NCBI RefSeq assembly: GCF_900116875.1
Contig: NZ_FPCC01000016.1
Span: forward strand, 16,459-80,458
DNA length: 64,000 nt
Direction of reading: 5' to 3'
Source: Butyrivibrio sp. INlla21
GTDB lineage: Bacteria > Bacillota > Clostridia > Lachnospirales > Lachnospiraceae
Under the pieces are notes generated by a model. That model had not been told where the DNA came from. It ran no database searches and saw only the letters and a program-made list of their open reading frames with translations. The position numbers were made by a program, and so were the translations under genes. This document shows, piece by piece, positions 51,561-60,764 of the stretch. The first letter of the stretch is position 1, and every line of letters begins with the position of its first letter.

Positions 51561-52412
51561 CTAGAATTCTTTTCTCGTATATTGTTTAGGTGTGGTATTC
51601 TTGTACTTCTTGAAAGTCTTTACAAAGTAGCTCTCATCAGAAAAACCACAGTTCATCGCAGTCTCTTTAATCGTGATGTTACGAGTGCTGAGCATCTCAC
51701 AGGCGCTTTCTATCCGATAGTAATTAAGATAATCGATAGGTGTGCGACCCGTCAGTCTGCGGAAATATCTGCAGAAATACTTGGGATTCATTCCCGCTAT
51801 CCTTGCGAGCTTCTCAAGACTTATGTTCTCAGAGTAATGATCCGAGATGTAGTCCACTATACTCTTAAGCGAGTTGAGACGCTCGATGGTAACGGCGGAA
51901 TACGCGGACTCTTCATAGAGCTTTTCCTTTATGACGGTTCCGATCAAAAGATACAGATAACCTTGTGTCATAAATTCATATCCCTCTTTTTTCTCGGAGA
52001 GCACCTGACACAGCGAAGCAACTATCGCCGGTATGCGTGAGCTCTTTTCCGAAAGGAGCGTATGAATACGGATCTTACCGCTGATGATCTGTTGTATCTT
52101 AGCCGCACAAGCGTGATTGTTTTTGAGAAGCATATCAAGATCAAAAACAATACATTCGTAAATGCAATCCTCGGGTTCTCCTCCGTGAATTACGCCGCCG
52201 GTGACCATTATAATATCCCCGGCCTTATACCTCTTGGTCTCATTATCAAGTGTCAGGTTAAAAGAGCCTTCGATAATACGTATTATCTCGTAGTGAGGAT
52301 GCCAGTGATAAGGCATGTAATACCGCGGACTCTGCGGGTTTTCACGGTAATAGGCTATGGGAAAATTGAACGTTCCCTGAACCCTTTTTTCGATATAGTC
52401 AGTGTATTTCAA
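51561..52412 (-). CDS. AraC-family transcriptional regulator
   Basis: 283 residues from a TTG at 52412, preceded by GAGAGGAAGG; other start codons lie upstream in frame. The N-terminal cupin domain (YHWHPHYEIIRIIEGSF, GDIIMVTGGVIHGGEP) binds an effector sugar. Two C-terminal helix-turn-helix motifs (SLEKLARIAGMNPKYFCRYFRRLTG, ITIKETAMNCGFSDESYFVKTFKKY) bind DNA. Divergent from fucI, which it probably activates. Confidence 0.92.
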   Translation of the reverse strand: MKYTDYIEKRVQGTFNFPIAYYRENPQSPRYYMPYHWHPHYEIIRIIEGSFNLTLDNETKRYKAGDIIMVTGGVIHGGEPEDCIYECIVFDLDMLLKNNHACAAKIQQIISGKIRIHTLLSEKSSRIPAIVASLCQVLSEKKEGYEFMTQGYLYLLIGTVIKEKLYEESAYSAVTIERLNSLKSIVDYISDHYSENISLEKLARIAGMNPKYFCRYFRRLTGRTPIDYLNYYRIESACEMLSTRNITIKETAMNCGFSDESYFVKTFKKYKNTTPKQYTRKEF

Positions 52413-52566
52413 AGTCACCTTCCTCTCAACCCCTTTTAACAAATGGGTGAATATTGTTATATTTTTTTACAGTATAGCACTTCAATTCCAAATCGGGTAG
52501 AGATAATATCATGGCATATAAACATGTTTTTATTGGGGTAAAAAAAGAATTTAAAGGAGGATTTTT

Positions 52567-54366
52567 ATGGCAAAAAACAGATATATCGGGGATTATCCGG
52601 TTATAGGAATAAGACCTATAATCGACGGAAGGCGCGGACCTCTTAAGGTCAGAGAGTCACTTGAAGACCAGACAATGAACATGGCGCTCTCCGCCAAGAA
52701 ATTGTTTGAAGAAAACCTTAAGTATTCAAACGGCGAACCCGTTAAAGTAGTAATCGCTGACACAACGATAGGACGTGTTGCGGAGTCGGCTGCCTGCGAG
52801 CAGAAATTCAGAAAAGAAGGCGTTGCAATAACCTTAAGCGTAACTCCCTGTTGGTGCTACGGCGCAGAGACAATGGACATGAACCCTCTTACGATAAAGG
52901 GTGTGTGGGGACTTAACGCAACGGAAAGACCGGGCGCCGTATATCTTGCAAGCGTGCTTGCAACCTACGCTCAGAAGGGTCTTCCCGCTTTCGGTATCTA
53001 CGGAAAAGACGTTCAGGATGCAACCGATACGGTTATTCCGGAAGATGTAAAGACCAAGCTCCTTCGCTTTGGAAGAGCCGCCGTTGCAGCTGCTTCCATG
53101 CGCGATAAGTCATATCTTCAGATAGGCTCTCAGTGCATGGGAATCGGAGGCTCTATAATAAATCACGATTTCTTTGAAGAATATCTCGGAATGCGAGTTG
53201 AATCAGTCGACGAAGTTGAGATCCTTCGCCGCATGGAAGAACATATCTACAACGAGGACGAATATCAGAAAGCTCTTTCTTGGATCAAGAAGTACTGCAG
53301 ACAGGGCTTTGACAAGAATCCCGATTCGGTAAAAAAGACCGATGAGCAAAAAGAAAAGGATTGGGAATTCACGGCAAAGATGGCGGTCATCATTGAAGAT
53401 CTCTATCAGGGAAATCCAAATCTCCCCGAAGGCTGCGAAGAAGAAGCCGTTGGTCACAACGCTATCTGCGGCGGTTTCCAGGGACAGAGACAGTGGACGG
53501 ATCACTGGCCCAACTGCGATTTCCCCGAAGCTATTCTCAATACTTCTTTTGACTGGAACGGAGTTCGTGAGCCGTTCATCCTTGCAACAGAGAATGATAC
53601 ATTAAACGGAGCTTCGATGCTGTTCATGAAGCTGTTAACTAACAGACCTCAGATGTTTGCGGATGTGCGCACATACTGGAGCGCAGATGCGGTTAAACGT
53701 GTGACGGGCTTTGAGCTTGAAGGTCATGCAAAAGAATCTGACGGCTTTATTCATCTGATAAATTCAGGTGCCTGCTGTCTTGATGCGTGCGGAGAACTTA
53801 GGGATGAAAACGGCAACGCCGTTATGAAGGAATGGTACAACGTAAGCGATAAAGATATCGAGACGGTAATGGCAGCGACCGAGTGGTGCCCTGCCGACAA
53901 CGGATATTTCAGAGGAGCCGGCTATTCGGGAAGATTTATCACAAGAGCCGAGATGCCCGCAACCATGATAAGACTTAATATTGTAAAGGGTCTGGGACCT
54001 GTACTTCAGATTGTTGAGGGCTGGACAGTTAATCTCCCGGATGAAGTATCTGATGTTCTTTGGAAAAGAACTGATTACACCTGGCCGTGCACATGGTTCG
54101 CACCTCGCACTGACGGCGTGGAAGGTTCACCGTTTAAGACAGCCTACGATGTAATGAACAACTGGGGTGCCAACCACGGCGCTATCAGCTACGGTCACAT
54201 CGGAGCAGATCTCATCACTATGGCTTCGATGCTTCGCATCCCCGTTTGCATGCACAACGTAGCACCTGACGACATCTACCGCCCTGCCGCTTGGAACGCT
54301 TTCGGAAGCGACAAGGAAGGCCAGGACTACAGAGCCTGCGCCGCTTACGGCCCGTTATATAAATAA
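52567..54366 (+). CDS. fucI: L-fucose isomerase
   Basis: 599 residues, full length. Converts L-fucose to L-fuculose using Mn2+. Signatures are [20 protein letters not shown] at the N-terminus, [40 protein letters not shown] and the metal ligands in [16 protein letters not shown] follows AAGGAGG. It is alone on the plus strand, divergent from the AraC regulator; the kinase, aldolase and mutarotase are in the minus-strand operon. Confidence 0.97.
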   Translation: MAKNRYIGDYPVIGIRPIIDGRRGPLKVRESLEDQTMNMALSAKKLFEENLKYSNGEPVKVVIADTTIGRVAESAACEQKFRKEGVAITLSVTPCWCYGAETMDMNPLTIKGVWGLNATERPGAVYLASVLATYAQKGLPAFGIYGKDVQDATDTVIPEDVKTKLLRFGRAAVAAASMRDKSYLQIGSQCMGIGGSIINHDFFEEYLGMRVESVDEVEILRRMEEHIYNEDEYQKALSWIKKYCRQGFDKNPDSVKKTDEQKEKDWEFTAKMAVIIEDLYQGNPNLPEGCEEEAVGHNAICGGFQGQRQWTDHWPNCDFPEAILNTSFDWNGVREPFILATENDTLNGASMLFMKLLTNRPQMFADVRTYWSADAVKRVTGFELEGHAKESDGFIHLINSGACCLDACGELRDENGNAVMKEWYNVSDKDIETVMAATEWCPADNGYFRGAGYSGRFITRAEMPATMIRLNIVKGLGPVLQIVEGWTVNLPDEVSDVLWKRTDYTWPCTWFAPRTDGVEGSPFKTAYDVMNNWGANHGAISYGHIGADLITMASMLRIPVCMHNVAPDDIYRPAAWNAFGSDKEGQDYRACAAYGPLYK

Positions 54367-54373
54367 ATCAAAA

Positions 54374-54410
54374 GCCGCTTCAGCCAACATGCTGAGGCGG
54401 CCTCTTTATT
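54374..54410 (+). terminator. Intrinsic terminator after fucI
   Basis: GCCGCTTCAGC (54374-54384) pairs with GCTGAGGCGGC (54391-54401), followed by CTCTTTATT. Confidence 0.85.
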
Positions 54411-55306
54411 TACTCTTCTGTCTCCCGCGGAATGTCTTTTCCGTGGAGGTCCACATAGTTTTCTTTGAGGGCGATCGCCCAGTATTTCTCAGGGATATCG
54501 GGCCAACGAACGACGCCTCTTTCCTGCTCGCAAAGGCGCATCGCACGAAGAAGGATCGTCTCATTGATATCGACGCCGGTGCGGATCGTGTGCATTGCGG
54601 AGGCAGCCCAGGCGGGTGCCATCGTCATGAGATCCGACGCCTTGAATTCTCTGATGATCTCTTTCTTGTTGTAATCAAGCTGAATCTGCTCCTCTTCCCA
54701 AGCCTTTCCGTTTCCGTGAAGAATACAGAACTGCGTCTTTCCTTCGTGATACCACGGAATTCCGATAGAGCCCGGATTCACAGCCTTTTTCCCTCTGTAG
54801 ATATACGTATCCTGCACATGATTGTGACCGTGCAGCAAAAGATTCGTCTTAAGATGCGCGATTATCCTCTTGGTATTTCTCTTTTCCCTGAACATAAGCT
54901 CAGCGGTGTTCTCGGGTGATCCGTGGCATATCTCAAAAGGCGGATATCCCTTGATCTCGCAGAGCATGTAGTTCGGCAGAGAATCAAAAAACTCAAGATC
55001 TTTTTCCGTCAGGTTCTCGTATGTATAGAGGAGCGAACCGCTCGCAGAGCCTTTTTTCCAATTGCCCTTACCTTCCTTCCAATAGTCCAGAAGGTACTCC
55101 TCGCGATTTCCTCTGATGATATAAGTGTTAAAATACTGCTTCAGCACATAGATAAGCTCCATCGTCTTCTGCGGATTGGGGCAGTCCGTCACGTAGTCGC
55201 CAAGAAGAGCAAAGTTCGTGATACCTTTGCCCATCGCATAATCAATGCACGCCTGGAGCGCCGTATGATTGGCATGTATGTCGCTGAAAACCGCAATGTC
55301 CGTCAT
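54410..55306 (-). CDS. Metallophosphoesterase (YfcE/DUF2051 type)
   Basis: 298 residues, cytoplasmic. Motifs are FSDIHANHTAL (metal ligands), LLGDYVTDCPNP, IRGNREE (Asn), CHGSP and LLLHGHNHVQD. AVNPGSIGIP is the closing motif of the MJ0936/YfcE group. Roughly 90 extra C-terminal residues follow the catalytic domain. Its ATG overlaps the upstream ABC transporter stop (ATGA), so it is the third gene of a coupled operon. Substrate unknown. Confidence 0.87.
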   Translation of the reverse strand: MTDIAVFSDIHANHTALQACIDYAMGKGITNFALLGDYVTDCPNPQKTMELIYVLKQYFNTYIIRGNREEYLLDYWKEGKGNWKKGSASGSLLYTYENLTEKDLEFFDSLPNYMLCEIKGYPPFEICHGSPENTAELMFREKRNTKRIIAHLKTNLLLHGHNHVQDTYIYRGKKAVNPGSIGIPWYHEGKTQFCILHGNGKAWEEEQIQLDYNKKEIIREFKASDLMTMAPAWAASAMHTIRTGVDINETILLRAMRLCEQERGVVRWPDIPEKYWAIALKENYVDLHGKDIPRETEE

Positions 55307-57120
55307 ATCAGGTTAAAACTCCGTTCCTCAAACTGTCTTGTAAAGAGCTCATAGTAGTAGCCTTTCTGATTCATCAGCTCACTATGCTTTCCTCTCTCAA
55401 TTATTTTACCATCTTGTACGACCAAAATGATATCCGCATCAACAATTGTTGATAATCTATGCGCGATGACAAAAGAAGTCCTGCCTTTAGTAACGATTCC
55501 GATGGCGTCCTGAATTTTTTTCTCAGTAACGACATCGATGGATGAAGTCGCTTCGTCGAGAATCAAGATCCTCGGGTCTGCAAGTATCGCCCTTGCAAAA
55601 GAAAGAAGCTGCTTCTCTCCCGTCGATAGCATATCGCCGTCTTCTCCGACATCAGCATCAAGACCCTTGTCCATCTTTCGAACGACATCCGAAGCCGACA
55701 CAAGGTCAAGCGCTTTCCAGATTTCTTCATCCGTCGCATCCGGCTTACCGTATCTTAAGTTATCCCTTACGGAACCCGAGAAAAGATGTGGTGTCTGAAG
55801 AACGTATCCGATGTTACTGTGAAGCCAGAGCTGCGACCTTGCCGCTGCGTCTTTTCCGTCGATAAGAACATAACCTTCGGTCGGCTTAAAAAATCTGCAA
55901 ACGAGATTTACAAGCGTCGACTTTCCGGCGCCCGTCTCACCTACGATTGCAACGTTCATTCCCTGCGGAACCTTAAGATTAAAGTGCTCAAGAACGTACT
56001 CATCTCCGTCCGGATAATGGAAAGAAACGTCCTTAAACTCGATGTCTCCTATAAGTTCCTCCCAGTTCTCTTTCTTGGGATTAAAAGTATCGCCGTATTT
56101 CTCGATGACTTCGGGAGTATCGAAAACATCGGACTTTTCCTCGATCAGCTTAAAAAATCTCTCGACGTTAACCTGCACCGTGATAAGCTCGGAAAGCGTC
56201 ACGATAACGTTCTGCACAGGTTCCATGAGCGCAAGCGCATATGATAAAAAGACTGAAAGCGTGCCGATTCCCAGGACATCTTTCATCGTCATAATTCCGC
56301 CCTTATACAAAACAAGTGCAAGCGCAAACGATGAAAGCATAGTAACGGATGCGGTAAAAAATGCCGAGTAATGCGCGGCGTTTACCGATGTTCTAAACAT
56401 TTTCTTTGTATCTTTTTCAAAATCCGCCTGTATCTTATCCTCAACAACAAGCGTCTTTATCGCCTTGGCGCCTGTTATTCCTTCGTTGAAGTTACCCGTT
56501 ATGGTCGAATTGATCTCACGGACCTTTCTGTTTATCGCGATCAGTTTTTTCTGAAAATAAGTCGCAAGAACGACCGTAACCGGAACGATCGCCATAACAA
56601 TAAGCGCAAGCTTCACGTTTTGAATTAGCATCATGATGAGGACGCAGACGATAAAAGAGCCGTTCCAGACAATGTCCATCATTCTCCACGACACCATGAG
56701 ACCTATCTTTCCGGTATCGCTCATGACACGCGCGTGAATGTAACCCACATTGTTCTGATTAAAGTAGGCAAAAGAAAGCTCCTGAAGATGATTGAACGCA
56801 GCGTTTCTTAAGTCTCTGTCCATGCCCATCTCGACCTGTCCGCAGATGTACGTGCAGACAAAGTTATCAACTACCAAAACGATCAAAAGAGCAACGTATA
56901 AAATTATAAATACCGGTAATCCCTTAAGCGTTCCCTTTCCGACAAAATTGTCGATCGCATACTTGTTGAAGATTGGAATAAACGAATCAAGGAGTGAACT
57001 CAAAACTCCCAGACTTACCATAAACACTATCTTCCAAAGGTATGGCTTTATGTAAGGATACAGCTTTGGGATCCCGAAAAGTTTAAGATTCGTACCTGTT
57101 GTACTGTTTTCCTTTTTCAT
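55303..57120 (-). CDS. ABC transporter, fused membrane and ATPase domains (second half-transporter)
   Basis: 605 residues. Six membrane helices in the first 330 residues, then an NBD with GETGAGKSTLVNLVCRFF (Walker A), LQTPHLFSGSVRDNLRYG (Q-loop), LSTGEKQLLSFARAI (signature, STGE rather than SGGQ) and ILDEATSSID (Walker B). The start ATG overlaps the stop of the partner gene. Together they form a heterodimeric type IV exporter such as LmrCD or BmrCD. The cargo is unknown, possibly drugs or peptides. Confidence 0.93.
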   Translation of the reverse strand: MKKENSTTGTNLKLFGIPKLYPYIKPYLWKIVFMVSLGVLSSLLDSFIPIFNKYAIDNFVGKGTLKGLPVFIILYVALLIVLVVDNFVCTYICGQVEMGMDRDLRNAAFNHLQELSFAYFNQNNVGYIHARVMSDTGKIGLMVSWRMMDIVWNGSFIVCVLIMMLIQNVKLALIVMAIVPVTVVLATYFQKKLIAINRKVREINSTITGNFNEGITGAKAIKTLVVEDKIQADFEKDTKKMFRTSVNAAHYSAFFTASVTMLSSFALALVLYKGGIMTMKDVLGIGTLSVFLSYALALMEPVQNVIVTLSELITVQVNVERFFKLIEEKSDVFDTPEVIEKYGDTFNPKKENWEELIGDIEFKDVSFHYPDGDEYVLEHFNLKVPQGMNVAIVGETGAGKSTLVNLVCRFFKPTEGYVLIDGKDAAARSQLWLHSNIGYVLQTPHLFSGSVRDNLRYGKPDATDEEIWKALDLVSASDVVRKMDKGLDADVGEDGDMLSTGEKQLLSFARAILADPRILILDEATSSIDVVTEKKIQDAIGIVTKGRTSFVIAHRLSTIVDADIILVVQDGKIIERGKHSELMNQKGYYYELFTRQFEERSFNLI

Positions 57121-59021
57121 ATTCCCTGCTTCTGAATATCATATATTCTCTTGTAAATTCCGTTATTTGCAACAAGCTCATCGTGCGAGCCGATCTCGGC
57201 AACCTTGCCCTTATCAAGAACAAGAATGGTATCCGCATGCATAAGCGTAGTGATCCTGTGTGATATGAGAATGACCGTTGTTCCGACAGTCGTCTCTGAA
57301 AGAGCCTTTCTGATCCTCGCATCCGTCCTTGTATCAACCGCGGATAGCGAATCGTCAAAGATCATAATAGGTGGTTTACCCATAAGCATCTGCGCGATCG
57401 CGGTCCTTTGCTTCTGACCGCCGGACAGCGTCACTCCCCTCTCTCCGACGTACGTTTCATAGCCTTTGTTAAAGTTACGTATCGCTTCATCGAGATCCGC
57501 AATCTTGGCGGCATCACGAACTTCCTTGAAACTAGCGTCACTCTGTGTTATTGCAATATTTTCTGATAACGTACCTGAGAAAAGAAAAGGCTCCTGAAGC
57601 ACAAGGCCTATGTTGCGGCGTAAGTAGCTGCGCCTGATATCTTTGATGTCGACATCGCCGATCGTGATCCTGCCGGAATTCTCTGCCGTTTCGGCATCAC
57701 CGACGCCACCGTGGCATTCTGCCTTGGCAGCATCGCCTGTGACCACGTGGCCTACTGCTATATCAGCATCTCCTTTACTTGCCGGAAGATCATAGAGCTT
57801 ATCCATCAGGTACATAAGCGTCGATTTACCCGAGCCCGTTCCGCCGAGGACTCCGAAGGTCGTACCCGCTTTGATCCTAAAGCTTACATTGCTTAAGACA
57901 TCCTCCGTTCCGTTTCCGTATTTGTACGATACGTTATCAAATACAATATCCCTGTTCATCGGAGGTTCTACCGCATTCTCGCTGTCTTTTTCCTCTTCGG
58001 AATTCATGATGTAACGAAGCCTGTCGATTGAAACTCCCGCTTTACTCATCTCGGAGATAATCCTTCCGAGCGCTCTTACGGGCCATGTGAGCATCGCATT
58101 AAGTGAAACAAAAGCAATGTATTCACCGACCGTAATACTGTTTTGAACGCAAAGCACGGCTCCTATGATAGTCACGAGCATGACCTGAAGGCCCGAAATA
58201 AGGTCATTCGATGCCCAGAACGCAGACAACGTGCGGATCAGGTCGATCCAGAGGTTTGTATAATGATAGTTCTGCGTTTCAAATCTCTCTTTTTCATAGG
58301 CTTCTCTTCCGAAAGCACGCACGACGCGCACTCCCGTGAGGTTCTCCTGGGCAGTAGCGGAAAGTCTTCCCTCCTCACTGTCGGCCTTTTCAAAACCCTT
58401 ACTGATCCTTCTGTGAAAAAGACATGAATACAGCACAATGATCGGAATAAAGACAGCCGAGAATATCGTAAGGTAGCCGCTTATTCCGAGCATAAAATAC
58501 ATCGCGACAGCAATCCTTACAGTGATCCTAAAAAGATTGATCATCTGCTCGGATACGAAATTCTTGATGGTATCGACATCGGAAGTGCATCGCTGGATAA
58601 TATCTCCCGTGTGATTCTCCGAATGCCATGCAAAAGGAAGGCGTATGATGTGCTCGAAAAGAGTATCCCGCATTCGCCTTGTAAATTTCTCCGCCGCTAT
58701 TGAATTAAAAAGCTTGAATAAATATCTAAAGAGAGCCGTTGCTATCGCACATCCTGCGACAACAAGCGCCATAAGATAAAGATGTACTCTCAGATAGTCC
58801 CTTCCTCCAAGCATATTTATCACGTGATCGATATAGCTCGGGACGCTGCTGTCCGCAGCGTCCACGAGAAGAAAATCAACCGTATACTGCACGAATTTCG
58901 GACTTACAAGTTCAAAGAACGTCACAAGCACCGAGCATATCATGCTTATTACAAAAAAGATCACGCTTCCTTTGAGGAAGTATAGGACCATTTGTGATTT
59001 TGTTTTATATTTATTGTTCAT
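57117..59021 (-). CDS. ABC transporter, fused membrane and ATPase domains (first half-transporter)
   Basis: 634 residues, first gene of the exporter operon. Six membrane helices, then an NBD with GGTGSGKSTLMYL (Walker A), LQEPFLFSGTLSENIAI (Q-loop), LSGGQKQRTAIAQML (signature) and MIFDDSLSAVDTRTD (Walker B, Asp replacing the catalytic Glu, the usual degenerate site of heterodimers). About 33 extra residues, rich in Gly, Ala and Asp (GDADIAVGHVVTGDAAKA onward), are inserted between Walker A and the Q-loop, before GRITIGDVDI. Confidence 0.93.
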   Translation of the reverse strand: MNNKYKTKSQMVLYFLKGSVIFFVISMICSVLVTFFELVSPKFVQYTVDFLLVDAADSSVPSYIDHVINMLGGRDYLRVHLYLMALVVAGCAIATALFRYLFKLFNSIAAEKFTRRMRDTLFEHIIRLPFAWHSENHTGDIIQRCTSDVDTIKNFVSEQMINLFRITVRIAVAMYFMLGISGYLTIFSAVFIPIIVLYSCLFHRRISKGFEKADSEEGRLSATAQENLTGVRVVRAFGREAYEKERFETQNYHYTNLWIDLIRTLSAFWASNDLISGLQVMLVTIIGAVLCVQNSITVGEYIAFVSLNAMLTWPVRALGRIISEMSKAGVSIDRLRYIMNSEEEKDSENAVEPPMNRDIVFDNVSYKYGNGTEDVLSNVSFRIKAGTTFGVLGGTGSGKSTLMYLMDKLYDLPASKGDADIAVGHVVTGDAAKAECHGGVGDAETAENSGRITIGDVDIKDIRRSYLRRNIGLVLQEPFLFSGTLSENIAITQSDASFKEVRDAAKIADLDEAIRNFNKGYETYVGERGVTLSGGQKQRTAIAQMLMGKPPIMIFDDSLSAVDTRTDARIRKALSETTVGTTVILISHRITTLMHADTILVLDKGKVAEIGSHDELVANNGIYKRIYDIQKQGI

Positions 59022-59077
59022 GTATAAACCTATGGTCAGTATCGGCCATGGCTGTTATAAGCCCGTAAAGAGCCCGA

Positions 59078-60001
59078 TTACTTCAAAGACTCTTTTATTG
59101 AGCTTGCAAGACCTGCAATTCCCTGAATATTGGAGGGAACGATGATCTTGGTTGCCTGTCCGTCAGAAGCTTTCTCAAAGGCTTCAAGGCTCTTAAGTGT
59201 AAGAACGGACTCATCCGCACCTGCCTCTTTGAGCATCTTGATACCTTCCGCATTAGCCTGCTGCACGCTCTTGATAGCCGCTGCCTGACCTTCTGCCTCT
59301 CGTATTTTCTTTTCCTTCTCAGCTTCAGCTCTAAGAATTGTTGCCTGCTTATCAGCCTCAGCCTGGAGGATCTTACTCTGTTTCTCACCCTCTGCAACGG
59401 TAATCTGTGACTGCTTCTCACCTTCCGCGAAGAGGATCTTCTCTCTCTTTTCACGCTCAGCCTTCATCTGCTTCTCCATCGCGTCACGGATCTGCTCCGG
59501 AGGATTGATGTTCTTGAGCTCGACTCTTGTGATCTTGATTCCCCAAGGATCGGTAGCGATATCAAGCGCATCCTGCATCTGTGCGTTGATCTGATCTCTT
59601 GATGTAAGTGTCTCATCGAGTGTAAGCGAACCGATAACGTTACGAAGTGTGGTCGCTGTGAGGTTCTCGATGGCTCCGATAGGATTTCTTACTCCGTAAG
59701 CGTAAGCCTTGGGATCTGAAATTCTAAAGAAGACGATGGAATCAATCTGCATTGTTACGTTATCCTGTGTGATAACGGGCTGAGGCGGGAAGTCGCAGTA
59801 CTGCTCCTTGAGGTCCACCTGTCTTGCCACTCTGTCTATAAAAGGAACTTTGAAGTGAAGACCTACATCCCAAGTCTCCTTAAAAGCTCCGAGTCTCTCA
59901 ATTACAAATGAATGTGCCTGAGGCACGATCCTGATGTTGGCTGCAAGTATTATAATAGCCAGGACAACTATTATACCGATAAAAAATGAAAATGATGCCA
60001 T
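59078..60001 (-). CDS. SPFH/band 7 membrane protein (slipin/QmcA type)
   Basis: 307 residues. A single N-terminal membrane helix (about 5-24), then the SPFH domain (ANIRIVPQAHSFVIERLGAFKETWDVGLHFKVPFID). A long Glu/Lys/Arg/Ala coiled coil follows (about 180-255), and the C-terminus predicts assembly into large rings. Such proteins organise membrane microdomains and protease or envelope-stress functions. ATG follows GGGAGG. Coupled with the NfeD gene 45 bp upstream. Confidence 0.93.
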   Translation of the reverse strand: MASFSFFIGIIVVLAIIILAANIRIVPQAHSFVIERLGAFKETWDVGLHFKVPFIDRVARQVDLKEQYCDFPPQPVITQDNVTMQIDSIVFFRISDPKAYAYGVRNPIGAIENLTATTLRNVIGSLTLDETLTSRDQINAQMQDALDIATDPWGIKITRVELKNINPPEQIRDAMEKQMKAEREKREKILFAEGEKQSQITVAEGEKQSKILQAEADKQATILRAEAEKEKKIREAEGQAAAIKSVQQANAEGIKMLKEAGADESVLTLKSLEAFEKASDGQATKIIVPSNIQGIAGLASSIKESLK

Positions 60002-60046
60002 GTTCTTTCCTCCCTTGTATATACGTAATTTTTTTGATCATTCATT

Positions 60047-60496
60047 TCACATAAAATCTCTTTTTACAATAAGCTTGTTGCCTTCTACCCTAACGACGGT
60101 AACTTCCGCTCCCTCCGGGATCGTGATGTTATTGTCCTCGGATCTGGCAAGCCATGTCGAGCCTTCGAAATCAACTTTTCCGCTCTCTTTAAGATTGTCG
60201 ATCTCGGCCTTTACGATCAGCTTCTTTCCTATTACCGAGTCGATATTGGTCTTTGCTACGTTATTATTAAGGTACTTGGCCGCAAGCGGTCTGACCGCAG
60301 CGATACATACAACCGACACAAGCGCAAAAACGGCGATCTGCACCGGTATATTAGCACCAAACGCGGCAAAAAACATAGCAATAAAGCTTCCCGCCGCGAA
60401 CCATATGGTCACTAGTCCGACGGTCGCAAGCTCGATTATTGCCAATATAACAGTGAGTATCAGCCAGAAAGCAGCCGGTGTGGAAAAAATAATCAT
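60047..60496 (-). CDS. NfeD-family membrane protein
   Basis: 149 residues. Two to three membrane helices (about 10-34, 36-70) and a C-terminal OB-fold domain from residue 85 (IGKKLIVKAEIDNLKESGKVDFEGSTWLARSEDNNITIPEGAEVTVVRVEGNKLIV). NfeD proteins accompany SPFH proteins in most bacteria, as here. The short form lacks the protease domain of NfeD1. Confidence 0.92.
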   Translation of the reverse strand: MIIFSTPAAFWLILTVILAIIELATVGLVTIWFAAGSFIAMFFAAFGANIPVQIAVFALVSVVCIAAVRPLAAKYLNNNVAKTNIDSVIGKKLIVKAEIDNLKESGKVDFEGSTWLARSEDNNITIPEGAEVTVVRVEGNKLIVKRDFM

Positions 60497-60764
60497 AGAT
60501 GCCCCCTTCCCCTGCTAATATAAACGATATTACAGGTATTATACATGGTTTTCGGACAAAATACTATTCAAACATTTACACCGATTGAATTTTTTACATA
60601 ATTCCTTAATTTGTTACCTAGTACGAAATTTTCTCTACTTTATTATGTTTTCATGTTTTTTTATGTTTTTTTATCACTTTTATGTTTGATTATTAGTTAA
60701 TTTGAAGCTATCATATATATATAGTGTTGCATTATGCGTAGTCTGTTTTTCGGAGGATAAAAAA

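Noticed and set aside
60500..60764. c-di-GMP riboswitch upstream of the GGDEF pair
   Set aside because: Searched by eye for GEMM-type conserved elements on the plus strand; only AT-rich sequence was seen.
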